From contig OY752150.1 in NCBI GenBank assembly GCA_963573315.1, positions 1,860,001 through 1,924,000 on the forward strand: a stretch of DNA of 64,000 nucleotides, written 5' to 3'. Of this stretch, positions 54,401-63,664 are shown one piece after another; position 1 is the stretch's first letter; each line of letters begins with the position of its first letter. The DNA comes from Entomortierella parvispora. Lineage: Eukaryota; Mortierellomycota; Mortierellomycetes; Mortierellales; Mortierellaceae. Under the pieces are notes generated by a model that saw only the letters and a program-made list of their open reading frames with translations, ran no database searches and was not told the DNA's origin. The position numbers were made by a program, and so were the translations under genes.

Positions 54401-57400
54401 TGAACGGAGCAAAAATGATCCTCGGGTTTGTCCGGTGCCCCATCGATAGGTCCATTAACTTTTGGCCGTCGCACCCACAGGCAGCCTGGAAACGGACATT
54501 GCAAAATACCAAGACACTTTTTGCGGATAGTGACCATGGACTCATCAGACTTGACGTGGCGTCTGTAGACTTGAGTCACCCATCCTATACTTCGAGCTAG
54601 TGAGATAGTCTCATAGTCCTTGACCTTGCGCGTGAACTTGATGTTTCCATTCGGGAATTCATCTGTTGACCTGCATCTAGTGAAAAAATTGCATGCCAAT
54701 TCATGTTAGTCGAAAGACTAGAGTAACAGAGTAAACAGAGACGAAACAGAATCGTGCACATACCTATCACTATTTCCCGAGAAACGATCATTTATGACGG
54801 ACAATAATATCTGTTCATCAGCGGGTGTAGCACCAACGTGTAACCTAGAGAGGACGATAATTTGATGAGTATCAATGACGAGCAAGCACAGTGACGAAGG
54901 GATAGTAGGAATCGGAGAAATACGACATGTATTCGTATATTGACATCAGAACAAAGAAACGTACCCAGTTGCGGGAGATTTGACAACGTTCGCAAATACA
55001 ACAGCCGGTGCGACAGGAACACCGCTTGAAGTATGGGCAGTTAAAGCGCTAGTTGGGTTTCCAAAGCTGGCACTAACATGAACAATAGAGACGTTTGTAA
55101 ATATCAAGCTAAAAAATCTATGGACGGTTCGTAAGACAAAAAGAATAATGTCACCATACCCATCATTGTGACTTTTAGCAAGAAAGTTAACATTGGGAGT
55201 GTCTTTGAACGAGTACTTGATTCCCACTACAGGTCTAATATTTGAAACCACAAAAATAAGACGATAAGGACCACGGATTATCAACATCAAGAAATCGCCA
55301 AATTAAAGAATAACATACGGATCATCGTGGATAAAGATAGGATCATTTGGGCTACGAAGAGAGACAGGGAAAGCACAGATTAGAGCGAGTGAGTCAAATG
55401 GTGAAACTTGCATACACAAGTAATTGGATTTTTGAGTCTCATACCTGGAGGAGGGCTTTCTGATCGCAAGAGGAGTAACTGGGCCAGCAAATGGATTGCC
55501 AAATGTATCAACAAAATGACCGAAAGTTGGACCAAGAGGAGGAGCTGCGAAAGGGTCAACAAAAGCTCTGTCAACTGGAGGGCCAACAAGAGGACCGGAA
55601 ACAGGGGAAACCGCAATCGGACCAATAAATGGACGACCATCAAAAGGACCGGCAATAGGACGACCGGTAAACGAACGAACAGTAGGATGAGCCATAGGAC
55701 GACCAGCTAAATGATGGACGGGAAGTGGGCTATACATCGGAAGAGAAGCTATTAGCTTTAAATCACAAATACACGAGGTAGGCGCTCTAATTGTTCTGTT
55801 GACGGAAGAGAGTCCTTACCCGGAATGAGACCTTTTCAATCCTAGAGGTGGAGCTCCTGGAGCGCACCTGGCATCATGGAGTCTACAGAGAGAGAAAGTC
55901 ACAAAAGAGTAAATACTCGGTTGCAATATCAAAAGCATTATAACTGACAAGCAACGTACCCTGAGTATGATCTTCTCAGACCAGGAGGACGTGTGGCCTC
56001 GAGACCGGCCAGAGGGGTGGAGGCAATTGAGGATGCAGCAATCGCAGGCCTAGTGATCGCGGCAGGCGTGATAGGAGCGACGATTGAGGAGACAGATCTG
56101 GCAAGTGGAATGCCAGAACTGGATATTGCAACCTTGGCAGAAGTAGCTGGCGTGATGGTTGGGGAGACAGACCTCCTGGCCATCGGGGAGACAGACCTCA
56201 TCATCGGGGAGACAGACCTGGCCATCGGGGAGACAGACCTGGCCATCGGGGAGACAGACCTCGTCATCGGGGTGACAGACCTGGCCATCGGAGAGGCAGA
56301 CCTGGCCATCGGGGAGACAGACCTGGCCATCGGGGAGACAGACCTCGTCATCGGGGTGACAGACCTGGCCATCGGAGAGGCAGACCTGGCCATCGGAGAG
56401 ACAGACCTGGCCACCGGAGAGACAGACCTGGCCATCGGAGAGACAGACCTGGCCATCGGGGAGAGAGACCTGGCCGTCGGGGAGACGGATAACTCTTTCG
56501 AAAACCTTGCAACAAGTCTTAGATGAAGAAGAAAAGATGGACAAGATCAGGAAACGGAACAATGAGTGGGCCAGCCAGCACAACAGTTCGTTCCGAGTAT
56601 TTTCAACAGTAAACATACCCATGCCCAGATTTGGTGTCCTTCAAGGTGAGTTGACAACTCGCATCTGGGATTTCTTTAGTGACAGTACTACGTATATATG
56701 TACAGTGGAGAAATAGATGAGAAAGTGACCGAGGAGACAGCAAGATGTACTGCAGTTTAACTTACTGGTCAGATGCAAGTAAGTTGATTGCGTCGGCCTT
56801 GCGGAAAGCTGCAGCTTCACTATAACTTGAGTGGAAGGTAGAAATGATAGAAGAGGACGCAAAGAAGTTAGTTTGGAATCAGAAGATTCCAGCAACAATA
56901 TCATAGAAAGCTATAATTGCATATCGATACCTTGATCGTGAACCCGCCTTCTTGACGACAGTTTTGGGACCACTATCATTTTGGAAAGAGATGTAGGTAA
57001 AATGTTAGAGCGAGCATTAACAATTCTGTAAACATGGAACCGAAACATACGAAGACTCGTCATCGCTCTCAATGGTAATGATATCTTGCTGCTTTCGGCG
57101 TGCTCTATATTTGTGGAGGGATATAGGGAGAGAATATCAGTGGGCTGTCAGGAAAGTCAATACTTTTACGTTTAATAGCGAAAACATAGCTCGCTTACTT
57201 TTCAATCATAGCGAGCTCGGGAAACTCTTCTTCAGAGGAACAGGAGGACGAAGGAGCACGAAGACGGCTTGGGTTTGCCCAGCTGATAAATGCCTCAGTT
57301 GGACTGGAAGTGGACAAAGGACGAACAACACGGCTTGCTCTCTTGGCTGGTGAGGATTTCTGTTGGCTTCTTTCTTGCGACGAGGGAGAGGAGGCCCTTT

Positions 57401-57563
57401 TCTTACTCTTCCGGCTCCCATTTTGCTCAACAAAACGGCTGATAAGAGGAAGAAGGTCTTTGAGCTCCTTGGAGTTGATTTTCGCGTCACTCATCACTGA
57501 CGCGACATTCTGCGCGAAATCCATGTCTTTAATGGAGTAGCGGGGGTCGTTTCTGTTGGCCAT
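51444..57563 (-). CDS. MULE transposase-like protein with SR-like repeats, protease-like domain and zinc clusters (13 exons, one frame change)
   Basis: Exons: 57199-57563, 57052-57104, 56931-56972, 56766-56825, 56619-56664, 55960-56505, 55820-55882, 55445-55729, 55319-55351, 55160-55234, 54965-55072, 54764-54844, 51444-54676. All twelve junctions are GT-AG and keep phase. Residues 1-585 are disordered: KKRASSPSSQE, then exon 6 with about 20 heptads of ARSVSPM type. From about 645 comes a GCM/FLYWCH-like zinc finger (LQCPFPGCLW, CSVHERD, HGYHTHP), then a MULE core (IMFGKTSEHYKKHF, CDFADGLRIGF, VVHYERSVVRV). After RIMFAPLRD the reading must shift by one base, between about 53345 and 53395, to reach RDTNAQESVGGD. 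Next are an AT-hook (GPGRPRGS), a cysteine-protease-like domain (FENSCPVDSTLMAWF; SNGYHFCC; FMYDGASRG) and a C-terminal C-C-H-C cluster (CGACKEEL...YHFSHDC). About 1,660 residues if the shift is bridged. Confidence 0.75.
53345..53395 (-). other. Frame change inside the MULE-like gene
   Basis: The upstream frame stays protein-like through RIMFAPLRDVAAKETIS. The downstream frame becomes protein-like from RRDTNAQESVGGDIKLW, the conserved TTNAxES region of fungal MULEs. Summed exon lengths leave exactly one extra nucleotide. No intron of plausible length fits. It is a one-base insertion, a sequencing error, or a programmed +1 shift. Confidence 0.7.
56170..56490 (-). repeat. 21-bp tandem repeat encoding ARSVSPM heptads
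   Basis: About fifteen near-identical 21-bp units (GGCCATCGGGGAGACAGACCT on the plus strand) within exon 6 of the MULE-like gene. Variants give ARSASPM and TRSVTPM, so selection or gene conversion has kept Arg-Ser-x-Ser/Thr-Pro. The antisense reading (IGETDLA repeats) is also open but is a shadow. Confidence 0.85.
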
Positions 57564-57975
57564 AGTAGGTCAAACGGATGGATGTTGGCTTCGGGGATTG
57601 TCAAAAAGAGAGATTGTGGCTTGGGAGATTTTCGAAAAGAGAGATTGCTAAGGGGAAAGGGATGAGGTATAAATACAGTGGTGCCGAGAAGCATTTTACG
57701 CGAACATCTGGAGTTCGGAGGTTCATTTTGCAGAGTTGTGAGCAATTCGGCTTGAACAAATCACAGCGAACCATGTCGGCGGGGATCCATTGAAGGAGCA
57801 CCTTAGTCTGATCGGCTGTCATTGAGCCTGCAGTACACGTCGCAAGACAGTTAGCGAACAAGCATTTCAACTGCTCTAAGGCGCCATGACAGAGAAAAAC
57901 GACCCTCACTGGGTACTAGAGGACATGAGCCCGCTTACCAGAACAGTTGCAAAGAGTCAAGCATGACTCAGGCTT

Positions 57976-58869
57976 TCATGGATCGTCCATATGTGGCGAT
58001 TCCGTTGACAGAGAATTACCGGACGGTTCATCGTCGCAACCAATCTTTCTCCGTTTATCCGATCCTCTTGCACGAGTCGCCACAGGACCATAATTTGCTG
58101 ACGGAGACCGCGGTCGAGATTGAGCATGGCGTTCTTTTCCTTTTTTGTATATCCCGCGTTGGCGTATGTCAGTCGGAAAGGCGCGGTTGAAATAAACCTC
58201 GTTCAGCTCGAACAGTCTCTTGACCCATTTGAATAGGTGACTCGGCGTGAAAGTGCACTCCTCCTTGACAATCTCACTTATACGCGTGAGATCAGCGTAA
58301 TTTTTCAGGAGTCGATCATACATGGACCAATAAGCCTGTGCCGATACGCCCAGCAGGGCTGGCTCCGAAATTTCCAGTTTGTAAGCCCACTCTCTGCATA
58401 GAATTCCATCGCGAGAAGGCTTGAACATATCCTTTTTTGACATTAACGGTAGATCGTGCACAAGTTGTTCAAACTTCCTGACCAAGAACATAACAGCGAT
58501 CAAAATATACAGCTGGTTACTGCCGTCATGTCGCTCCCTCAGAAAATTAAATTTCGAGAGACTGACCTTGCGTTCAGATTTCGTAAAGCTTCTTCCTTCC
58601 CTGAAAACAAAGGTTCCTGAAGATCCGACTTATGTTAGGGAACGGTTGTGGGTATTTGATTCTTGGTTTCATAAACCTTACGTACCTCTTTTCCCCTCAA
58701 CCAAGGCTGCCGCATTCACTGGATCTCTGAAAGTCTTTATCAGCTCCTTGAAACGCTCAATATCATTGCTCGTGCCCATCATGTGTTCATGTCTTTGGAA
58801 ATGCAGAGTTGGAAATTGTTTACATCTGATGAGGATGGACTCCGAGGCTACACAAGCCACTTTGATCAC
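57976..58869 (-). CDS. Unidentified protein upstream of the MULE-like gene (at least 2 exons, 5' end unresolved)
   Basis: Exon 57976-58600 joins an upstream exon ending at 58682 across an 81-bp GT-AG intron (GTAAGG donor, TTTTCAG acceptor). Together they read about 270 residues in one frame: IKVACVASESILIRCKQFPT, GTSNDIERFKELIKTFRDP, FLRERHDGSNQLYILIAVMF, then a basic, Ser/Pro-rich tail (KKGKERHAQSRPRSPSAN, RGSDKRRKIG). No ATG begins the upstream exon: the frame stays open to about 58.97 kb, and the first in-frame ATG is near 58782, so an exon may be missing. I recognise no domain. The basic tail suggests a nuclear protein. It sits on the same strand inside the candidate element, 410 bp ahead of the transposase-like gene, and may be an accessory factor. 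Confidence 0.55.
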
Positions 58870-58979
58870 GTGATTTGACGGTGATTCGGATAAAAAGTCT
58901 CGTAATTTTTTTGAATGTATTCCTGTTTGGGTTTTGCTCTCTAGGTAGAGCGGAGACTTTTTTGCCAGGGGATCCCAGG

Positions 58980-60188
58980 ATCAAACCCTGACCTTGGCCA
59001 CATTTTTGTAGGCAGTGGGTCTGCCTTGGCAAATGCCTCGGGTTTGTTTGAAGGAAGGAAGGTGGCGTATATTTTTTGCTATTATTGGGTTGGTCAACCG
59101 ATCTACAGATGACCCAAACACAGGCTCGGGAAGATTCAGGCCCACTCTGAGGAGATTGTCCCTGAGCCTTGCTGGATTGAAAAGCAAAGTAGACGTCAGG
59201 ATTTTTCACTGCTACCGTGGCCGAGACCCAAGACATGACTTCAAACTTCGCGATTAAGACTTCTGATAATTACATCACGCGCAGGTTTATTGCACCCTCA
59301 GAGACCTTCACGCTCTGATGTTGGTCCGCACCTCAAGTTACCTCAAGTCCGGTGCGCCTCCTTTGGAGGCTCAGCTTGGGCTATCATGTGGGTGAAACTA
59401 CTTCACAGAATAAGATGGAATAGGCAACCAAGCGCGAGATGGGTCAAGTAGGATCCTAGGCAAGTGTATGGCGTATGGTTGGAGCTGGAACATGGCTACA
59501 CCGATATTATAGTGAAACTTGGATGCTATGATGTGTCATGATATTTCGTGTCTGACTTGAGGCGCGTTACCTCGTAGTATGACCCGCCACCCGCAACACG
59601 GATCTAGTGTCACATGACGCTCCTCTGGTGACGAGTTGCGGACCCGTTCCCAACGTCCATTGACCTTGCTGTCAACAGAATTGTTCACCAAAACGAGTAT
59701 CGGCGCCGCGTACAACACAGCCCCTTTTTGTCACCACTCTTTTACCACTGCAGTGCCACGGTAAACATGCCCACACACAATCCTGAAATAGTGCCAGCCA
59801 GCAACTTGAGCACATTCTCTCAGCCACCTTACACCCGATCCTGCCTCGCATCTCCTTCCTCGGGGGTTATGCCTAGTCGTGATTCTCGACAATCTGTTTC
59901 TCCAAGTCAGATATAGTGGATCAGAAAAGAAAACTAGGAGGAAAGTATCGATGACGATAACTACAAGGAGAGTGGCCGATGTTGGGTATGAATCTGGGGG
60001 AGCTATCCTTTCATTCAAAACTTATTTAGCTACCTTGGCACATTGCGTGCTTGTAGATTTTTCCAGCAGGCAATTGTCGCGTTTTTTCATTCTATCGTAG
60101 GCACCACAGGCACCACAAAAGCTTACAGGTCTCCCATGCACTCTATTCTTAGACACAAGGTTCATTCTCAGCAAAGAAAGTTCATAAC
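58980..60188. other. Right inner part of the 8.9-kb element, no gene seen
   Basis: Short overlapping open readings on both strands lack domains. A missing first exon of the upstream gene may be here. Confidence 0.45.
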
Positions 60189-60223
60189 TCTATACAGGAA
60201 TCAACAGTAAAATCGTGTGACCC
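60189..60223 (-). repeat. Right terminal inverted repeat of the 8.9-kb element
   Basis: Inverted partner of 51326-51360, ending ATCGTGTGACCC on the plus strand. Similarity to 50789-50880 continues further inward than similarity to the left end. Confidence 0.6.
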
Positions 60224-60429
60224 TTAGTAAACTGGGAGATTTTGTCCCAGCCCCTCGGCAGCAGGAATTTTTCCAGCCTGATGAGGAGGATGGGTTCAGA
60301 GCTTCGTCGCAGACGGTCTATATTTGGTGGCGCAATGGTGTTTGGGAGCGTTTTCTGGCACCAAGATCAAATGATGGTGCCTTGATACTCGAATCATTGA
60401 TACTACTGACATGGGGGCACCCGGAATGA
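60224..60429 (+). pseudogene. Gene fragment R (copy B, uninterrupted)
   Basis: The plus strand reads SKLGDFVPAPRQQEFFQPDE, WWRNGVWERFLAPRSNDGAL and TWGHPE-stop, identical in that peptide to the inverted copy at 49353-49549. Here it runs straight into the element terminus with only TTAGTAAAC between, with no foldback insertion. No start codon of its own is convincing. Confidence 0.6.
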
Positions 60430-60673
60430 TGCCCGGGGGAGGGCCGAGTCGAGTGTCGAATATCGAATGTTCGTGAGAAACGTGACCATGACTGAGTAAG
60501 TTCAGAAGAGTGGCACATGACATGGCGAAGCATCCTCACAGCCCAATTTTTGACTCGAAAGGCTCATGCAGCCAACCAAGTTCCCTTCCTCTCTCTTCTT
60601 TCTTCTTATACATCCCGCACACCTTTTCTCTCTCATAAAATCACTGACTTCTCTTCAACCTCAACAACAAGTC

Positions 60674-61342
60674 ATGCAGGAGACTCAGTCGTTTCGCATT
60701 TTTGGCTCCACGGAAATCTCTCAAATCCCCTGTAGTCAGGTTGATGGACAAAATGTCGTCGACTGGGATGATATTGAGTACTTCTTTCCAGGGGTATCAG
60801 GGATGACACGACATTTATCCCGCTGAGGAAGGATTCAGATCGAATCAGGTAACAATCCTATGAGAAAAAAAACATCTTTGATTTGGGGCATTGGTATCCA
60901 ACAACACTAACCATGACCATGTTCGCTCCGTCAAAGAATTGTGCCTCATTGCATTAAGCACCAACCCGGTGTCTTGAATGTTGTCTTGACCGCCTCTATT
61001 GATCATGCCCATGTTTGCTATCCATTGGCAGCTCCGATCCTGGCCTCCATCGACTCTTTCCCCGATATTCCGACTGTCAATCTCACGGCTAATTATCACA
61101 CCAACCCCACTGTCAATCCTAGCTCTGATCAGCCGATCTATTCTGGCATGGATATTTCCACCAACCGCTCTGCCAACTTTCTCGAATATCCTCCTTCCAA
61201 TGTTCAAACAAATGCTTGTGAGGACGTATCAAGCAATATCTCAGAGGAGTCTGCCATCATGACCATAACCGATCAGGATCTTTATTCTGATGTCCCTCAG
61301 GAACAAATAGTCCTGAGGGCAAAGGCACAAGGATGTGGCTGA
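60674..61342 (+). pseudogene. Broken member of a fungal family with a conserved N-terminal segment
   Basis: From the ATG at 60674 the reading is QETQSFRIFGSTEISQIPCS, QVDGQNVVDWDDIEYFFPGV, then a stop at 60826. After about 120 bp in other frames, similarity resumes as RIVPHCIKHQPGVLNVVLTA and continues open to 61342 with a Ser/Thr/Pro/Asn-rich tail. I recall this N-terminal block as common at the start of diverse large Mortierella proteins; that is memory, not a search. Here the middle is disrupted and nothing recognisable follows, so it is probably a truncated, dead copy. Confidence 0.5.
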
Positions 61343-61522
61343 TGTATGCATGTGATCTCGATATGGCGCACATGCTGCCAATCAAAGCTACGATTCATCA
61401 AGTACATTTATAACAAATATGACAAGGAGCAGCATTGCTTACCACCATCCTCATCCATATTTAAAGCAGCACGCGTACACTCGTTCTTTCTTAATTGGCG
61501 TATAATTGGAATATTGGTTTAC

Positions 61523-63100
61523 CTAAAAATTTATTCTACATTTTACGGTCTGCATGCAGCACACCTGACGTATCACCAGTGCTCCATTGTCTCCGATCTT
61601 GTTGGAACGCAAGTCCAAAGTGGCCAGAGTCAAGTTGGTCTTGAGTGCCACCGACAGCGCCTGAGCTCCATTGTCTCCGATCGAGTTATTGTACAGGTCT
61701 AAAGTGATCAGAGTCAAGTTGGTCTTGAGTGCCTCCGACAGCGCCTGAGCTCCATTGTCTCCGATCGAGTTGTTGTGCAGGTTCAAGGTGATCAGAGTCG
61801 AGTTGGTCTTGAGTGCCTCCGACAGCACCTGAGCTCCGTTGGGCCCAAACAAATTGCTGCTCAGGTTCAAAGTGGTCAAAGTCGAGTTGATCTTGAGCGC
61901 CCCAAACAGCGCCTGAGCTCCATTGTCTCCGATTGAGTTGCTGCTCAGGCTCAAAGTGGTCAGCGTCGAATTGGCCCTGAGTGCCTCAGACAGTACCTGA
62001 GCTCCATTTTCTCCGATCGAGTTGGTGCACAAGTACAAAGTGGTCAGAGTCGAATTGGTCCTGAGTGCCTCAGACAGCACCTGAGCTCCATTTTCTCCGA
62101 TCGAGTTTCTTCGCAAGCTCAAAGTGGTTAGAGTCGAGTTGGTCTTCAATGCCTCAGAAAGTGCCCGACCTCCATTGGGTCCAATCAAGCTGCTGTTCAG
62201 GTTCAACATGGTCAGGGTCGAGTTGATCTTGAGTGCCTCAGACAGTGCCTGAGCCCCGTTGTCTTCGATCTTGTTAAACAACATCTCCAAAGTGGTCAGA
62301 GTCGAGTTGATCTTGAGCGCCTCAGACAGCACCTGAGCTCCATTGTCTCCGATCGCGTTGGCTTGCAAGCTCAAAATGGTCAGAGTCGAATTGGTCTTGA
62401 GTGCCTCCGACAGCGCCTGAGCTCCGTTGTCTCCGATAGAGTTGTATTTCACGTTCAACGTGGTCAGAGTCGAGTTGATCTTCAGTGCCTCAGACAGTGC
62501 CTGAGCCCCGTTGTGTTGGATCTTGTTAAACAACAAGTCCAAAGTGGTGAGAGTCGAGTTGATTTTCAGTGCCTCAGACAGCCCCTGCACTCCGTTGTCT
62601 CCGATCGAGTTGGATTCCAAGTTCAAAGTGGTCAAAGTCGAGTTGATCTTGAGCGCCGCAGACAGCGCCTGAGCTCCATTGTCTCCGATTGAGTTGTTGT
62701 TCAGGTTCAAAGTGGTCAGCGTCGAATTGGCCCTGAGTGCCTCAGATAGCACCTGAGCTCCGCTCTCTCCGATTGAATTGTATTCCAAGTTCAAAGTGAT
62801 TAGAGTCCAATTGGCAATGGTGCTAGAAAGTATTTTGTCTCGTGCGTATGTTGATGGGTTTTCATAGAGAGACTTCTGAATTTTCAAGTGTCGTATAAAG
62901 TGCTTGTTTCTCTGAGCTAACTCCATGCTGGGGCCATGTTTCGACAAGACGACAGAGTTGTAGAGTGCTGGTGTAAATGAGTCGTTCCAATCCTGACTCA
63001 CACGTGCACAGGACGCGATGTCTTTGAGGCCAAGGCTGCTGGCGATTCTTGAGCGAATCTCATGTAGGTCGACGGGATGTGTCCGGAACGTCTTAGACAT
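61523..63100 (-). CDS. Leucine-rich-repeat protein with F-box-like N-terminus (RNI/NLRC3-type repeats)
   Basis: A single-exon reading of 525 residues from MSKTFRTHP at 63100. Residues 1-60 resemble an F-box (HEIRSRIASSLGLKDIASCA then RVSQDWNDSFTPALYNSVVL). From about residue 95 come 15 repeats of 28 residues with the ribonuclease-inhibitor pattern LTTLNLxxNSIGDNGAQALS then EALKTNST. The repeats form a curved protein-binding solenoid. Repeat DNA units of 84 bp are very similar, so the array grew recently or is kept alike by conversion. The last repeat ends in an unrelated tail (ALVIRQVCCMQTVKCRINF). The F-box would suggest a ubiquitin-ligase adaptor; this is inference. Confidence 0.85.
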   Translation of the reverse strand: MSKTFRTHPVDLHEIRSRIASSLGLKDIASCARVSQDWNDSFTPALYNSVVLSKHGPSMELAQRNKHFIRHLKIQKSLYENPSTYARDKILSSTIANWTLITLNLEYNSIGESGAQVLSEALRANSTLTTLNLNNNSIGDNGAQALSAALKINSTLTTLNLESNSIGDNGVQGLSEALKINSTLTTLDLLFNKIQHNGAQALSEALKINSTLTTLNVKYNSIGDNGAQALSEALKTNSTLTILSLQANAIGDNGAQVLSEALKINSTLTTLEMLFNKIEDNGAQALSEALKINSTLTMLNLNSSLIGPNGGRALSEALKTNSTLTTLSLRRNSIGENGAQVLSEALRTNSTLTTLYLCTNSIGENGAQVLSEALRANSTLTTLSLSSNSIGDNGAQALFGALKINSTLTTLNLSSNLFGPNGAQVLSEALKTNSTLITLNLHNNSIGDNGAQALSEALKTNLTLITLDLYNNSIGDNGAQALSVALKTNLTLATLDLRSNKIGDNGALVIRQVCCMQTVKCRINF

Positions 63101-63459
63101 AATAGATGAAGAACGGGACAAGCACAATGAGGTCACGAGAAGGTGCAATGCAGTAGCGAAGGAGAAATGAGGAGAAGAGGTATGAGGAGAAGGGGTGCAA
63201 TGAGGAGAAAAGGTGAGGAAGTGTCACAGAGATGTTCTGAGATCCTTGTCTGTCATGTTCTCCCAGGCTATCTTGAATGAATCCCTTGAATTGTCCGGTC
63301 CAATCCTTGAGGATTAGCGAAATGAATTCCATTTTGGGATCACTAGTCTTGTCCAAAAGTGAAGATTAGCGACGCGAATTTGCCATTGGTTGTTGTCGTC
63401 TCGGCTGCACAATCTCCCTGCAATTTTTTATCTTGGGTCTTGGGCGGGGACGAAACAAC

Positions 63460-63484
63460 TTTTTTTTTTTTTTTTTTTTTGTAT

Positions 63485-63548
<64 letters not shown>
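63460..63548. repeat. Poly-T followed by (TG)n microsatellite
   Basis: A run of about 20 T at 63461-63480, then about 30 TG dinucleotides at 63487-63547. It lies between two minus-strand genes. Confidence 0.95.
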
Positions 63549-63549
<1 letters not shown>

Positions 63550-63664
63550 TCTCATTTCACTTTCGCTCGCGTCGCGTTGTCTGAAGGGGTTTGAATATTG
63601 ATCCATGAACTCATCAAACACTCAAAAGCTTTGGAAATGAGATCAGTTTATTGTCCTACAAAAT

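Larger units (their letters stand above)
51326..60223 (-). mobile_element. Candidate Mutator-like (MULE) element, about 8.9 kb
   Basis: The left end at 51326 (GGGTGTATCGATTTTACTG, then TTGATTC and TGTAT) and the right end at 60223 read inverted (GGGTCACACGATTTTACTG, then TTGATTC and TGTAT) match for about 35 bp. Between them are two minus-strand genes: a large MULE transposase-like gene and an unidentified upstream gene. The adjacent 9-mers are TTAGATTAT (left) and TTAGTAAAC (right), agreeing at only five of nine positions, so a target duplication is not shown. The GGGT boundary is supported independently, because the copy at 50789 and the one at 51326 diverge from each other exactly before it. 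Confidence 0.55.

Noticed and set aside
55993-56526. Plus-strand IGETDLA repeat protein and a DGQVCLS repeat frame on the minus strand
   Set aside because: Both are shadows of the 21-bp repeat. Only the ARSVSPM frame connects in phase to the exons on either side.
57601-57909. Minus-strand 102-residue reading between the two genes of the 8.9-kb element
   Set aside because: No domain and no consistent splice partner. It coincides with the intergenic and leader region, including a TATA-like TATTTATA.
51317-60232. Nine-base target-site duplication of the candidate MULE
   Set aside because: TTAGATTAT and TTAGTAAAC agree at only five positions, not enough to claim a duplication.
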